Assembly: GCA_017409645.1 (NCBI GenBank)
Contig: JAFQSI010000352.1
Location: 1 to 7,310 of the forward strand
Direction: 5' to 3'
DNA length: 7,310 bases
Source: Oscillospiraceae bacterium
GTDB taxonomy: Bacteria; Bacillota; Clostridia; Oscillospirales; Oscillospiraceae
In this document: piece after piece, positions 1 through 4,974 of the stretch
Numbering within the stretch: position 1 is the stretch's first letter
Layout of the letters: each line of letters opens with the position of its first letter
The notes under the pieces: model-generated
Told to the model about the DNA's origin: nothing
What the model saw: only the letters and a program-made list of their open reading frames with translations
Databases searched by the model: none
Translations under genes and position numbers: made by a program

Positions 1-31
1 CCGAACCGGGGGCTGCTTTATGGTTGGGAGA

Positions 32-1930
32 TCACCAGACCACCACGCGCTTGGAGGGGGCCAGATACATCTTGTCGGACTTCTTCACGCCGAACGTCTC
101 ATACCACTCGGGGAAGTTCCGGGGGGGCATGTTGCAGCGCAGGTAGGCGGGACCGTGGACGTCCACCTGCAGCAGCAGCTTCTGGTACTCGGGCTTGGCC
201 TTCTGGCACCAGACTCTGGCCCAGTTGGCGAAGTATTCCTCGAAGGAAACGCCCTCGGAATTGCGCATGATATCCAGGGTGACGGCCATGCCGCCGTTGT
301 CGGCGATGTTCTCGCTGACGGTGAATTTTCCGTTGCAGACGCCCCAGGGCAGCTCGATGCCGTCGAACTGCTTGATCATGGCGTTGACCTTCTTGTTGAA
401 TTTCCGCTCGTCGGCCTTGGTCCACCAGTTGTTCAGGTTGCCCAGCTCGTCGCACTTGGCACCGTTGGAGTCGAAGGCGTGGGAGATCTCGTGGCCGATG
501 ACCGCGCCGATGCCACCCAGATTCTCGGATCTCGTCTGGTGGATGGAGTAGAAGGGGGGCTGCAGGATGGCGGCGGGGAAGGTGATGTCGTTGACGAAGG
601 GGTCATAGCAGGCATTGACCATGTGACCGGGCATCTCCCAGTGGGTGCGGTCCACCTCCTGATCCAGCTTGCTGAAGTTGTCCTCCAGCCGGATGCGCCG
701 CAGGGCGGTGACGATGTCGAAGAGGGACTTGCCCTCGTCGAAGATGAGCTTGTCGTACAGGGGCTCCACCCGGTCGGGGTAGGCCATCTTCAGACCCATC
801 CGGTTCAGCTTCAGGATGGCCTTCTCCTTGGTGGCGGGCTCGAGGATGTCATTCTCGGCGATCCGCTTCTGGTAGGTGGCCACGATCTGCCGGACGATGT
901 CGGTGATGTCCTTCTTGGCCTCCTCGCCGAAATACTTCTCGCCGTAGTAAAGACCCACGGGCTCGCTGTACTGGCCGGAGGCCAGCTGATAGGCGAACTT
1001 CTCGGTGGAGGGGGCGGCGGCGATGCCGGAGAGGCTGCGGCGGAAGGCGCCGCCCAACTCACGCAGCTCCTCGCTGAGGTATTCGCAGCTGCCCACCAGG
1101 CCCAGAACGTAGGCCCAGTTCTTGTACATCTCAAAATTCCCGGCGTTGAACACTTCCTTGAAATTCTTGAAGTACCGGGGCTCGGTGACGATGATCTCCT
1201 CGGGAACGGTGCCCAGCAGGTCGGAGAGGAGCTTCTTCAGGTTCAGGGGCTTGACCATACCGGCCACACGGCCGATGCGCATGGGGTTATACATCTTGAC
1301 GTACTCGGACCATTCCTCTTTGGTCTTGACGTATTTTGCGATCAGGGCATCAAAGGCCAGGGTATCGGCCATCATTGCCTCGATCTCCTCCCCGGAGTGA
1401 CCGGCCTTGTCCAGGATCTGCTTTGCAAAGCCGCTCCACAGGGCAAGCAGCTGCTCCTTCTGCTGCTCCCGGCCTTCGGCGTAATAGGAGGCGTCGGGCA
1501 GGATCACGCTGGGACCCTGGAGCATGACACAGTGATGGGCGGTGTCGGTCATGTTGGGGGAAACACCGATCTCGAGGGGCATGCCGATGCCCCGGAGGAC
1601 CAGCTCTCCGGAACGCAGGTTGAAGCTGCGCATGGTGCCGAGCTTCTTGAGGATGGACAGGTGCTTCAGCACGGGCTTGAAGCCGTGCTTCTTCTTCCGC
1701 TTCACGTCCTTGGCAAGTTCATAGAGCTTGCAGGCTCTGGCCATATGGTCGTTGGGGTAGCTGCCCTCCTTGCTCATGGCGGCGAATTCGCCCATCATCA
1801 GCTTTTCCACGCCGGTGGCCAGCGCCATGGGGCTGCCCATGACGGGCAGATCCTCAGGGATCACCAGCTCCTCGAGCTTTTTCTGGTTGATGTGGGTGTA
1901 CAGGTCATCCTGGATTCGGATAGTTTCCAT
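32..1930 (-). CDS. pepO: M13 family zinc metallopeptidase, PepO/neprilysin-like endopeptidase
   Basis: This encodes a 632-residue zinc endopeptidase of family M13 that cleaves oligopeptides; bacterial PepO-type members are usually intracellular. The zinc site is plain: HEISH (residues 480-484) gives two histidine ligands and the catalytic Glu481, and ENIAD (540-544) gives the third ligand Glu540 plus Asp544. NACY (439-442) matches the family NAYY/NAFY substrate-backbone motif, and D-V-H-G-P with Arg598 (590-598) matches the conserved His/Arg segment near the C-terminus. Length is normal for bacterial members. There is no signal peptide or membrane segment, so a cytoplasmic location is inferred. 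The C-terminal Cys-x-x-Trp of neprilysins is reduced to VVVW, losing the Cys. The ATG at 1930 is preceded by GGGAG six bases upstream. It stands alone, divergent from the HIT gene, and runs nearly to the window edge. The family call is firm; the substrate is unknown. Confidence 0.96.
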   Translation of the reverse strand: METIRIQDDLYTHINQKKLEELVIPEDLPVMGSPMALATGVEKLMMGEFAAMSKEGSYPNDHMARACKLYELAKDVKRKKKHGFKPVLKHLSILKKLGTMRSFNLRSGELVLRGIGMPLEIGVSPNMTDTAHHCVMLQGPSVILPDASYYAEGREQQKEQLLALWSGFAKQILDKAGHSGEEIEAMMADTLAFDALIAKYVKTKEEWSEYVKMYNPMRIGRVAGMVKPLNLKKLLSDLLGTVPEEIIVTEPRYFKNFKEVFNAGNFEMYKNWAYVLGLVGSCEYLSEELRELGGAFRRSLSGIAAAPSTEKFAYQLASGQYSEPVGLYYGEKYFGEEAKKDITDIVRQIVATYQKRIAENDILEPATKEKAILKLNRMGLKMAYPDRVEPLYDKLIFDEGKSLFDIVTALRRIRLEDNFSKLDQEVDRTHWEMPGHMVNACYDPFVNDITFPAAILQPPFYSIHQTRSENLGGIGAVIGHEISHAFDSNGAKCDELGNLNNWWTKADERKFNKKVNAMIKQFDGIELPWGVCNGKFTVSENIADNGGMAVTLDIMRNSEGVSFEEYFANWARVWCQKAKPEYQKLLLQVDVHGPAYLRCNMPPRNFPEWYETFGVKKSDKMYLAPSKRVVVW

Positions 1931-1975
1931 ATTGTTCTCCCTTCAGTAGAAAAATGATTGCTTGTCACTGATTCC

Positions 1976-2004
1976 TTTATATCACAGATCCTGAAATTTG
2001 TAAA
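1976..2004 (-). promoter_or_regulatory. Sigma-A type promoter of the M13 peptidase gene
   Basis: On the minus strand TTTACA (-35, 1999-2004) and TATAAA (-10, 1976-1981) are separated by exactly 17 bases. The -10 is preceded by TGA, an extended -10 element. The predicted start near 1969 leaves a leader of about 39 nt before the ATG. Sequence match only; no start site has been mapped. Confidence 0.72.
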
Positions 2005-2046
2005 TGGGAAGGTATGCTCCGGACAGCCATAATGCTGCACCCCGGA

Positions 2047-2075
2047 TTGAAATCAGGGCGACCGGGTGCTATAAT
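2047..2075 (+). promoter_or_regulatory. Sigma-A type promoter of the HIT-GNAT-methyltransferase run
   Basis: TTGAAA (2047-2052) and a perfect TATAAT (2070-2075) lie 17 bases apart. The start predicted near 2082 gives a leader of about 29 nt before the HIT ATG. It is divergent from the peptidase promoter, with about 42 bp between the two -35 elements. It is the best consensus match in the window. Confidence 0.8.
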
Positions 2076-2110
2076 GAGCGCACAGACAGTAATTTGGGAG
2101 GTTGGCAAAG

Positions 2111-2512
2111 ATGGCGTGTATATTTTGCAGGATCGCAGCGGGCTTGGCCCCAAGCAGGAAGATATATGAGGACGCGCACACCATGGTGTTTCTGGACATT
2201 GCAAAGGATGTCGACGGACACATGGTCGCGATTCCGAAAAAACACGTGAAAAACATTCTGGACTGCGATGGGGATACCCTGGATCATCTGATGCGCACGG
2301 TCAAGAAAGTTGCCGATCATTGTGTGCACAGATGCGGGTATGAGGGAGTCAATCTGCTGAACGCAAGCGATGAAAGCGCGGGGCAGTCTGTTCCGCATTT
2401 TCACATCCACATCATCCCGAGAAAAAGCGGCGATCATGTGAATGCATGGCCCAAATTTGACGGCGCAAAGCACGAAACAGAAGAAATGTATGAAATACTC
2501 AGAATGGACTGA
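2111..2512 (+). CDS. HIT family (histidine triad, Hint-like) nucleotide-binding protein
   Basis: This is a 133-residue histidine-triad protein. Hint-branch members bind purine nucleotides and hydrolyse nucleoside phosphoramidates or AMP-lysine-type adducts in the cytoplasm. The triad HFHIH (residues 96-100) followed by IIPR is intact, as is the upstream N-x-x-N...AGQ segment (81-92). N-terminal CIFC (3-6) is the Cys pair that, with a later histidine such as His45, usually binds zinc in bacterial Hint proteins. I chose ATG 2111 because GGGAGG at 2096-2101 lies nine bases before it; the in-frame TTG at 2102 directly follows that Shine-Dalgarno and is too close. The GNAT gene overlaps its last 23 bases, so the pair is probably translationally coupled. 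By eye the gene is less GC-rich than its neighbours (several ATA, AGA and AAA codons). The physiological substrate is unknown. Confidence 0.95.
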   Translation: MACIFCRIAAGLAPSRKIYEDAHTMVFLDIAKDVDGHMVAIPKKHVKNILDCDGDTLDHLMRTVKKVADHCVHRCGYEGVNLLNASDESAGQSVPHFHIHIIPRKSGDHVNAWPKFDGAKHETEEMYEILRMD

Positions 2513-2987
2513 TCCCGGGGCAGTGCGCCTGGTGCCCATGACGGCGCAGATGTACCACGACTATTTCCGGGAGTACCAAAACGACCCGGACCTGTACCTG
2601 GACCCCAGGACATACACCGCCTACACCTATGATCCGGAGCGGGTGGATCGGTATATCCGGCGGCAGATCGATCTGAAGCGCATTCCCTTCGCCATCGTGC
2701 ACGGCGATGAGCTGGTGGGGGAGCTGATCCTCAAAAACATCGAGCCGGGCAAATGCGCCACCATGGGCCTTGCCATGCGGAACGCCCGGTACAAGGACCG
2801 GGGCTTCGGAACGAGGGCCGAACAGCTGGCGGTGGAATATGTGTTCCGGGAGCTGGACATCCCCGTCCTGTACGCCGACGCCCTGGTGACCAACACCCGG
2901 AGTCAGCACGTGCTGGAAAAGGTGGGCTTCCGCCTGCTCCGGGAGGAAGGGGACTTCAAGTATTACAGTATCCGGCGGGAGGACTGA
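2490..2987 (+). CDS. GNAT family N-acetyltransferase
   Basis: This is a 165-residue acyl-CoA-dependent N-acetyltransferase of the GNAT fold, of the small stand-alone type that acetylates amines on small molecules or protein N-termini; no substrate can be named. The acetyl-CoA pyrophosphate loop (motif A) is KDRGFGTRA (102-110), and the C-terminal NTRSQHVLEKVGF (135-147) is the typical 'N-x-x-S-x-x-V-L-E-K-x-G-F' signature. ATG 2490 is used because it carries a weak AGAAG six bases upstream and keeps the N-terminal strand before VRLVPM. A GTG at 2523 just after the HIT stop is the alternative, but the Shine-Dalgarno-like CGGGG there is too close. The gene overlaps the HIT gene by 23 bases and ends two bases before the methyltransferase ATG, so it is probably co-transcribed with both. 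Confidence 0.9.
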   Translation: MKYSEWTDPGAVRLVPMTAQMYHDYFREYQNDPDLYLDPRTYTAYTYDPERVDRYIRRQIDLKRIPFAIVHGDELVGELILKNIEPGKCATMGLAMRNARYKDRGFGTRAEQLAVEYVFRELDIPVLYADALVTNTRSQHVLEKVGFRLLREEGDFKYYSIRRED

Positions 2988-2989
2988 GG

Positions 2990-3601
2990 ATGGATCACGA
3001 ATACACTTGGGACAGACTCCTGCAGATCAAAACCACCGGCCGGGATGACACGGGTGCGGACGAATATCACCACCCCTACGAGCCGACGCCCTACTCCGTC
3101 CTGGAGCGGATGGCGGAAAGCGGCTTTTTCCGGGAGGAAAATGTGGTGCTGGACTACGGCTGCGGCAAGGGCCGGGTGGGCTTTTTTCTGTCCTACCGGA
3201 CGAAGGCGCAGACCATCGGCATCGAATATGACCCGCATATTTTTGCGGGCGCAACAGAAAACCGGCAGACCACCATCTCCCGGATCAAGCCGGCCTTCCT
3301 GCTGACCCGGGCGGAGGAATACGCCGTACCGGCAGAGGTGGACCGGTGCTATTTTTTCAACCCCTTCTCCGTGGAGATCCTGAATAAGGTCATCGCCCGG
3401 ATCCTTGGATCCTGGTATGAAGCCCCACGGGATATCTTCCTGTTTTTCTATTATCCGTCGGACGAATTCATCGCCTATCTCATGACTGTGGAGGAGCTGG
3501 AATTCTACGACGAGATCGAATGTGGGGACCTCTTCCCGGGCAGCGACCCCAGGGAGCGGGTCATGATCTTCTGGCTGCCCGATTACGGGGAGTGGGAGTG
3601 A
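2990..3601 (+). CDS. Class I SAM-dependent methyltransferase (small, substrate unknown)
   Basis: This is a 203-residue Rossmann-fold methyltransferase. Motif I is VLDYGCGKGRVG (53-64), the SAM-binding glycine loop. Motif II is GIEYDP (77-82), in which Glu79 should hold the SAM ribose. FFNPFS (122-127) sits where motif IV (N/D-P-P-F/Y) is expected and marks the active site. The N-terminal EPTPYSVLERM resembles segments of uncharacterised Clostridial methyltransferases. GGGAGGA at 2977-2983, inside the end of the GNAT gene, lies six bases before ATG 2990 and fixes the start. The two-base gap to the GNAT stop marks it as the last gene of the HIT-GNAT-methyltransferase unit. The aromatic-rich C-terminal half gives no clue to the acceptor. 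Family certain, function not assigned. Confidence 0.91.
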   Translation: MDHEYTWDRLLQIKTTGRDDTGADEYHHPYEPTPYSVLERMAESGFFREENVVLDYGCGKGRVGFFLSYRTKAQTIGIEYDPHIFAGATENRQTTISRIKPAFLLTRAEEYAVPAEVDRCYFFNPFSVEILNKVIARILGSWYEAPRDIFLFFYYPSDEFIAYLMTVEELEFYDEIECGDLFPGSDPRERVMIFWLPDYGEWE

Positions 3602-3677
3602 GATGCTCAAAAACTGCATGACCGGAGCGAGCTTTGGTTTGCGCTGGCCATGAAAAGAGCGCACAATTGACAAAATA

Positions 3678-3705
3678 CAAAGCCCTGTCCGTGGACAGGG
3701 CTTTG
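3678..3705. terminator. Hairpin after the methyltransferase gene, terminator-like
   Basis: CAAAGCCCTGTCC (3678-3690) pairs with GGACAGGGCTTTG (3693-3705) as a 12-13 bp near-perfect stem around a minimal loop. It is the first strong structure downstream of the three-gene unit, so it probably marks the transcript end. Only CTTTG follows rather than a full T-tract, so termination may be weak, or it may act in both directions from within the A/T part of the stem. Confidence 0.5.
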
Positions 3706-3724
3706 CTGCACCATTGATACGGTA

Positions 3725-3746
3725 GGGCGGGGCCATGACCCCGTCC
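3725..3746. repeat. REP-like GC-rich palindrome
   Basis: GGGCGGGG (3725-3732) pairs with CCCCGTCC (3739-3746) in an eight-bp stem (one G-T) around CCATGA, preceded by GGTA. It resembles the dispersed GTAGGGGCGG-type intergenic palindromes of Oscillospiraceae genomes. Only one copy is in this window, so repetition elsewhere is inferred. The rest of 3602-3853 has no gene that I can see. Confidence 0.4.
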
Positions 3747-3799
3747 ACCACCTCCGATTTCCCCTCCGTGAGAAAGTCACAGAAGCCACATTCGACCTG

Positions 3800-3808
3800 T
3801 GCTAGAAT
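3800..3808 (+). promoter_or_regulatory. Extended -10 promoter of the rubredoxin gene
   Basis: TGC followed by TAGAAT (-10 at 3803-3808, five of six consensus positions) forms an extended -10 element. No convincing -35 lies 16-18 bases upstream, which is typical of this promoter class. The predicted start near 3815 leaves about 39 nt of A-rich leader before ATG 3854. Confidence 0.55.
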
Positions 3809-3853
3809 AAAGCCACAAAGAAAAACAAACACTACTTTAGGAGGTAATGAATC

Positions 3854-4009
3854 ATGAAATACGTTTGCGACGTTTGCGGCTGGGAATACGACGAGTCTGA
3901 AGGCTACCCCGAGGGCGGCATCGCCCCCGGCACCCGCTGGGAGGACATCCCCGAGGATTTTGAGTGCCCCCTGTGCATGGTGGGCAAGGACCAGTTCAGC
4001 CAGGAGTAA
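3854..4009 (+). CDS. Rubredoxin
   Basis: This small ORF encodes a complete 51-residue rubredoxin, a one-iron electron carrier of the cytoplasm of anaerobes. It has the two knuckles CDVCGW (Cys5, Cys8) and CPLCMVGKDQF (Cys38, Cys41) that supply the four cysteine ligands of the Fe(SCys)4 site. It also has the conserved Y-D-x-x-x-G-x-P, GGIAPGT and W-x-D-I-P segments in their usual order. Length is typical. AGGAGGT (3839-3845) lies eight bases before the ATG; a competing ATG at 3847 opens another frame with no relevant product. It is monocistronic, with its own promoter and hairpins downstream. It faces the superoxide reductase fusion gene, and rubredoxin is the known electron donor to superoxide reductases and to rubredoxin:oxygen/peroxide systems, so a shared oxygen-stress role is inferred. 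In place of the commoner Gly, Met follows the second CPLC. Confidence 0.97.
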   Translation: MKYVCDVCGWEYDESEGYPEGGIAPGTRWEDIPEDFECPLCMVGKDQFSQE

Positions 4010-4022
4010 GCACAAACAGATC

Positions 4023-4048
4023 GGGCGGCTTCCGTAAGGGAGCCGCCC
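4023..4048 (+). terminator. Hairpin just after rubredoxin (GTAA tetraloop)
   Basis: GGGCGGCTTCC (4023-4033) and GGGAGCCGCCC (4038-4048) form an 11-bp stem (one T-G) closed by GTAA, a GNRA-type loop. It begins 13 bases after the rubredoxin stop and is presumably the 3' end structure of that mRNA. No T-tract follows. A near-identical copy lies at 4178-4203. Confidence 0.5.
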
Positions 4049-4101
4049 TCAGGCTGTCAAAGAACCCCTGAATCGTGTGAAAACGGAAGGAGGGGGTGTG
4101 T

Positions 4102-4128
4102 GCGGGGGAACCATCAGGGTTCCCCTGC
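4102..4128. repeat. Inverted repeat in the convergent spacer
   Basis: GCGGGGGAACC (4102-4112) pairs with GGTTCCCCTGC (4118-4128) across a five-base loop, an 11-bp stem with one G-T pair. It has no T-tract on either side. It is one of four consecutive hairpins between two convergent genes, and its role is unclear. Confidence 0.45.
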
Positions 4129-4132
4129 GCGT

Positions 4133-4176
4133 TCAATAAAAACACAGCTTGTCAAAAAAAGTATTTTGACAAGCTG
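4133..4176 (-). terminator. Intrinsic terminator of the HTH-superoxide reductase gene
   Basis: CAGCTTGTCAAAA (4145-4157) and TTTTGACAAGCTG (4164-4176) form a perfect 13-bp stem. Read on the minus strand it is followed by TGTGTTTTTATT (to 4133), a T-rich tail. It lies about 37 bases beyond the stop of the minus-strand fusion gene, so it fits as that gene's terminator. Confidence 0.68.
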
Positions 4177-4208
4177 CGGGCGGCTTCCGCAAGGGAGCCG
4201 CCCGTTTT
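4177..4208 (+). terminator. GC-rich hairpin with GCAA loop and TTTT, second copy of the 4023 hairpin
   Basis: CGGGCGGCTTCC (4177-4188) pairs with GGGAGCCGCCCG (4193-4204) around GCAA, followed by TTTT at 4205-4208 on the plus strand. It should stop plus-strand transcripts from rubredoxin before they run antisense into the fusion gene. It is the same hairpin as at 4023-4048 with one loop change (GTAA to GCAA). Confidence 0.6.
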
Positions 4209-4212
4209 CGCC

Positions 4213-4797
4213 TTATGGTTTCTTCCAAAACAGCCCGTGCCGGTTGCAGTACCAGTACAGCCGTCCCAGGCCCCGCAGCTGCAGACGGGTCTGGGCGTCG
4301 CCCTCGGGGTAGAGCTTCACCAGCTGGACCCGGTCCGCGGTGACGAAGGCCAGGAAGGAGATGTAATGCTCCTTGGTCATGGGGTGACGGATGGTGAGGA
4401 ATTGCTCGTCCTCCACCTTTTCGATGGTCACGGTGTGGTCGTTGTCCGCTTCCTCAGCCTCCAGCGCCGGGAGGGTGATGCCGCAGCAGCTGACCAGGGC
4501 GCTGCCGAAGCTGTGCAGCACATTGCCGCAGAGGGGACAGACATGGAATTTGGACCGGAGCAGGTTGGCGGAGATGTTCCGGTTGACGATCTGCTCTCCG
4601 TTCATCAGCTCCACGACGGAGATGCCCAGGGCCTTCGCCAGGGGCTGCAAAAGGGAAATATCCGGCAGCCCCCTTGCAGTCTCCCATTTGGAGACGGTCT
4701 TGCTGCTGACGCCGATGCGCTCCGCCAGCTCCGCCTGGGTCAGCCCCCGCCCCTCCCGGAGCTTCCGGATGGTGGTCCCGGTGACATAGGTGTTCAT
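4213..4797 (-). CDS. XRE-type HTH regulator fused to desulfoferrodoxin/superoxide reductase
   Basis: This 194-residue fusion has three parts. Residues 7-66 are a Cro/C1-type helix-turn-helix (LTQAELAERIGVSSKTVSKW, 19-38). Residues 85-106 form a desulforedoxin-like centre I with Cys87, Cys90, Cys104 and Cys105 (CPLC...CC), expected to bind an Fe(SCys)4. Residues 117-194 form a superoxide reductase centre II with His121, His138, His144 (HPMTKEHY), Cys184 and His187 (YCNRHG), the usual four-His one-Cys iron ligands with near-standard spacing. Known enzymes reduce superoxide to peroxide using rubredoxin, which is encoded just downstream and convergent. The Glu-Lys normally before the first ligand His is Asn119-Asp120 here, so catalysis may be altered and sensing is plausible. 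ATG 4797 follows AGGAAG by seven bases; the upstream in-frame ATG at 4848 lies in the promoter and adds non-homologous residues. HTH-Dx-SOR architectures have, to my recollection, been catalogued in Clostridia; the regulatory role is inference. Confidence 0.9.
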   Translation of the reverse strand: MNTYVTGTTIRKLREGRGLTQAELAERIGVSSKTVSKWETARGLPDISLLQPLAKALGISVVELMNGEQIVNRNISANLLRSKFHVCPLCGNVLHSFGSALVSCCGITLPALEAEEADNDHTVTIEKVEDEQFLTIRHPMTKEHYISFLAFVTADRVQLVKLYPEGDAQTRLQLRGLGRLYWYCNRHGLFWKKP

Positions 4798-4806
4798 GGC
4801 AACACT

Positions 4807-4823
4807 TCCTTTCAAAGAAAGGA
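4807..4823. promoter_or_regulatory. Perfect palindrome over the -10/start site: operator candidate
   Basis: TCCTTTCAAAGAAAGGA is a perfect seven-bp inverted repeat with a three-base centre. It covers most of the predicted -10, the start site and the Shine-Dalgarno of the HTH fusion gene. Both size and position are typical for an XRE dimer operator, suggesting autorepression. It could instead be an mRNA hairpin masking the ribosome site. Confidence 0.5.
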
Positions 4824-4848
4824 TACCACAGGATCGGCGCATGGGCAA
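4820..4848 (-). promoter_or_regulatory. Predicted promoter of the HTH-superoxide reductase gene
   Basis: On the minus strand TTGCCC (-35, 4843-4848) and TATCCT (-10, 4820-4825) are 17 bases apart, each matching consensus at four of six positions. The start predicted near 4813 gives a leader of only about 16 nt that carries AGGAAG. A modest promoter of this kind would suit a regulated or autoregulated gene. Confidence 0.5.
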
Positions 4849-4876
4849 CCTGCGCTTCGCAGACTCGGAGATCGCC

Positions 4877-4893
4877 TTTTATTTGAAATAAAA
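4877..4893. promoter_or_regulatory. AT-rich palindrome upstream of the HTH-superoxide reductase promoter
   Basis: TTTTATTTGAAATAAAA is a perfect eight-bp inverted repeat with a single central base. It ends about 28 bp upstream of the -35 of the fusion gene. It overlaps the T-tract of the terminator at 4886-4912, so part of its symmetry may be a by-product of that. A binding site is possible but unproven; it does not match the Fur, PerR or Rex consensus. Confidence 0.3.
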
Positions 4894-4912
4894 AAACGCC
4901 CCATCCGGAGCG
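4886..4912 (-). terminator. Intrinsic terminator on the minus strand
   Basis: Read on the minus strand, CGCTCC and GGGGCG form a six-bp stem (one T-G) around GGAT (4897-4912). It is followed by seven T, an A and three more T (4896-4886). This is a textbook terminator lying upstream of the HTH fusion gene, so it ends a separate transcript or attenuates a leader. Confidence 0.65.
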
Positions 4913-4920
4913 ACACAAAT

Positions 4921-4974
4921 GGAAATGACCCTCGACTCTGTCAGCTAATCACTCTGACTGTCGAGGGTCATTCC
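4921..4974. repeat. Long interrupted inverted repeat
   Basis: ATGACCCTCGAC (4925-4936) and GTCGAGGGTCAT (4960-4971) form a perfect 12-bp stem. GGAA/TTCC extends it with one bulge, and a second five-bp helix (GTCAG 4940-4944 with CTGAC 4954-4958) sits inside. No T-tract follows on either strand, so it is not an obvious terminator. A mobile-element end, a recombination site or an RNA fold are all possible. Confidence 0.55.

Noticed and set aside
1..31. Possible terminator half downstream of the peptidase stop
   Set aside because: Only 31 bases remain before the window edge; a GC-rich segment is visible but its pairing partner is not.
20..1957. 645-codon open frame on the plus strand opposite the peptidase gene
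   Set aside because: It is the antisense shadow of the M13 gene: Gly/Leu/His-rich with no domain, no ribosome site and no promoter, whereas the minus strand shows the intact zinc-site motifs.
3667..3672. Perfect TTGACA -35 hexamer
   Set aside because: No -10-like hexamer lies 15-19 bases downstream; that position is inside the stem of the 3678-3705 hairpin.
2963..4015. 350-codon minus-strand frame across the methyltransferase and rubredoxin genes
   Set aside because: Its sequence is antisense to two clear genes and spans hairpins and a promoter. No family features and no Shine-Dalgarno.
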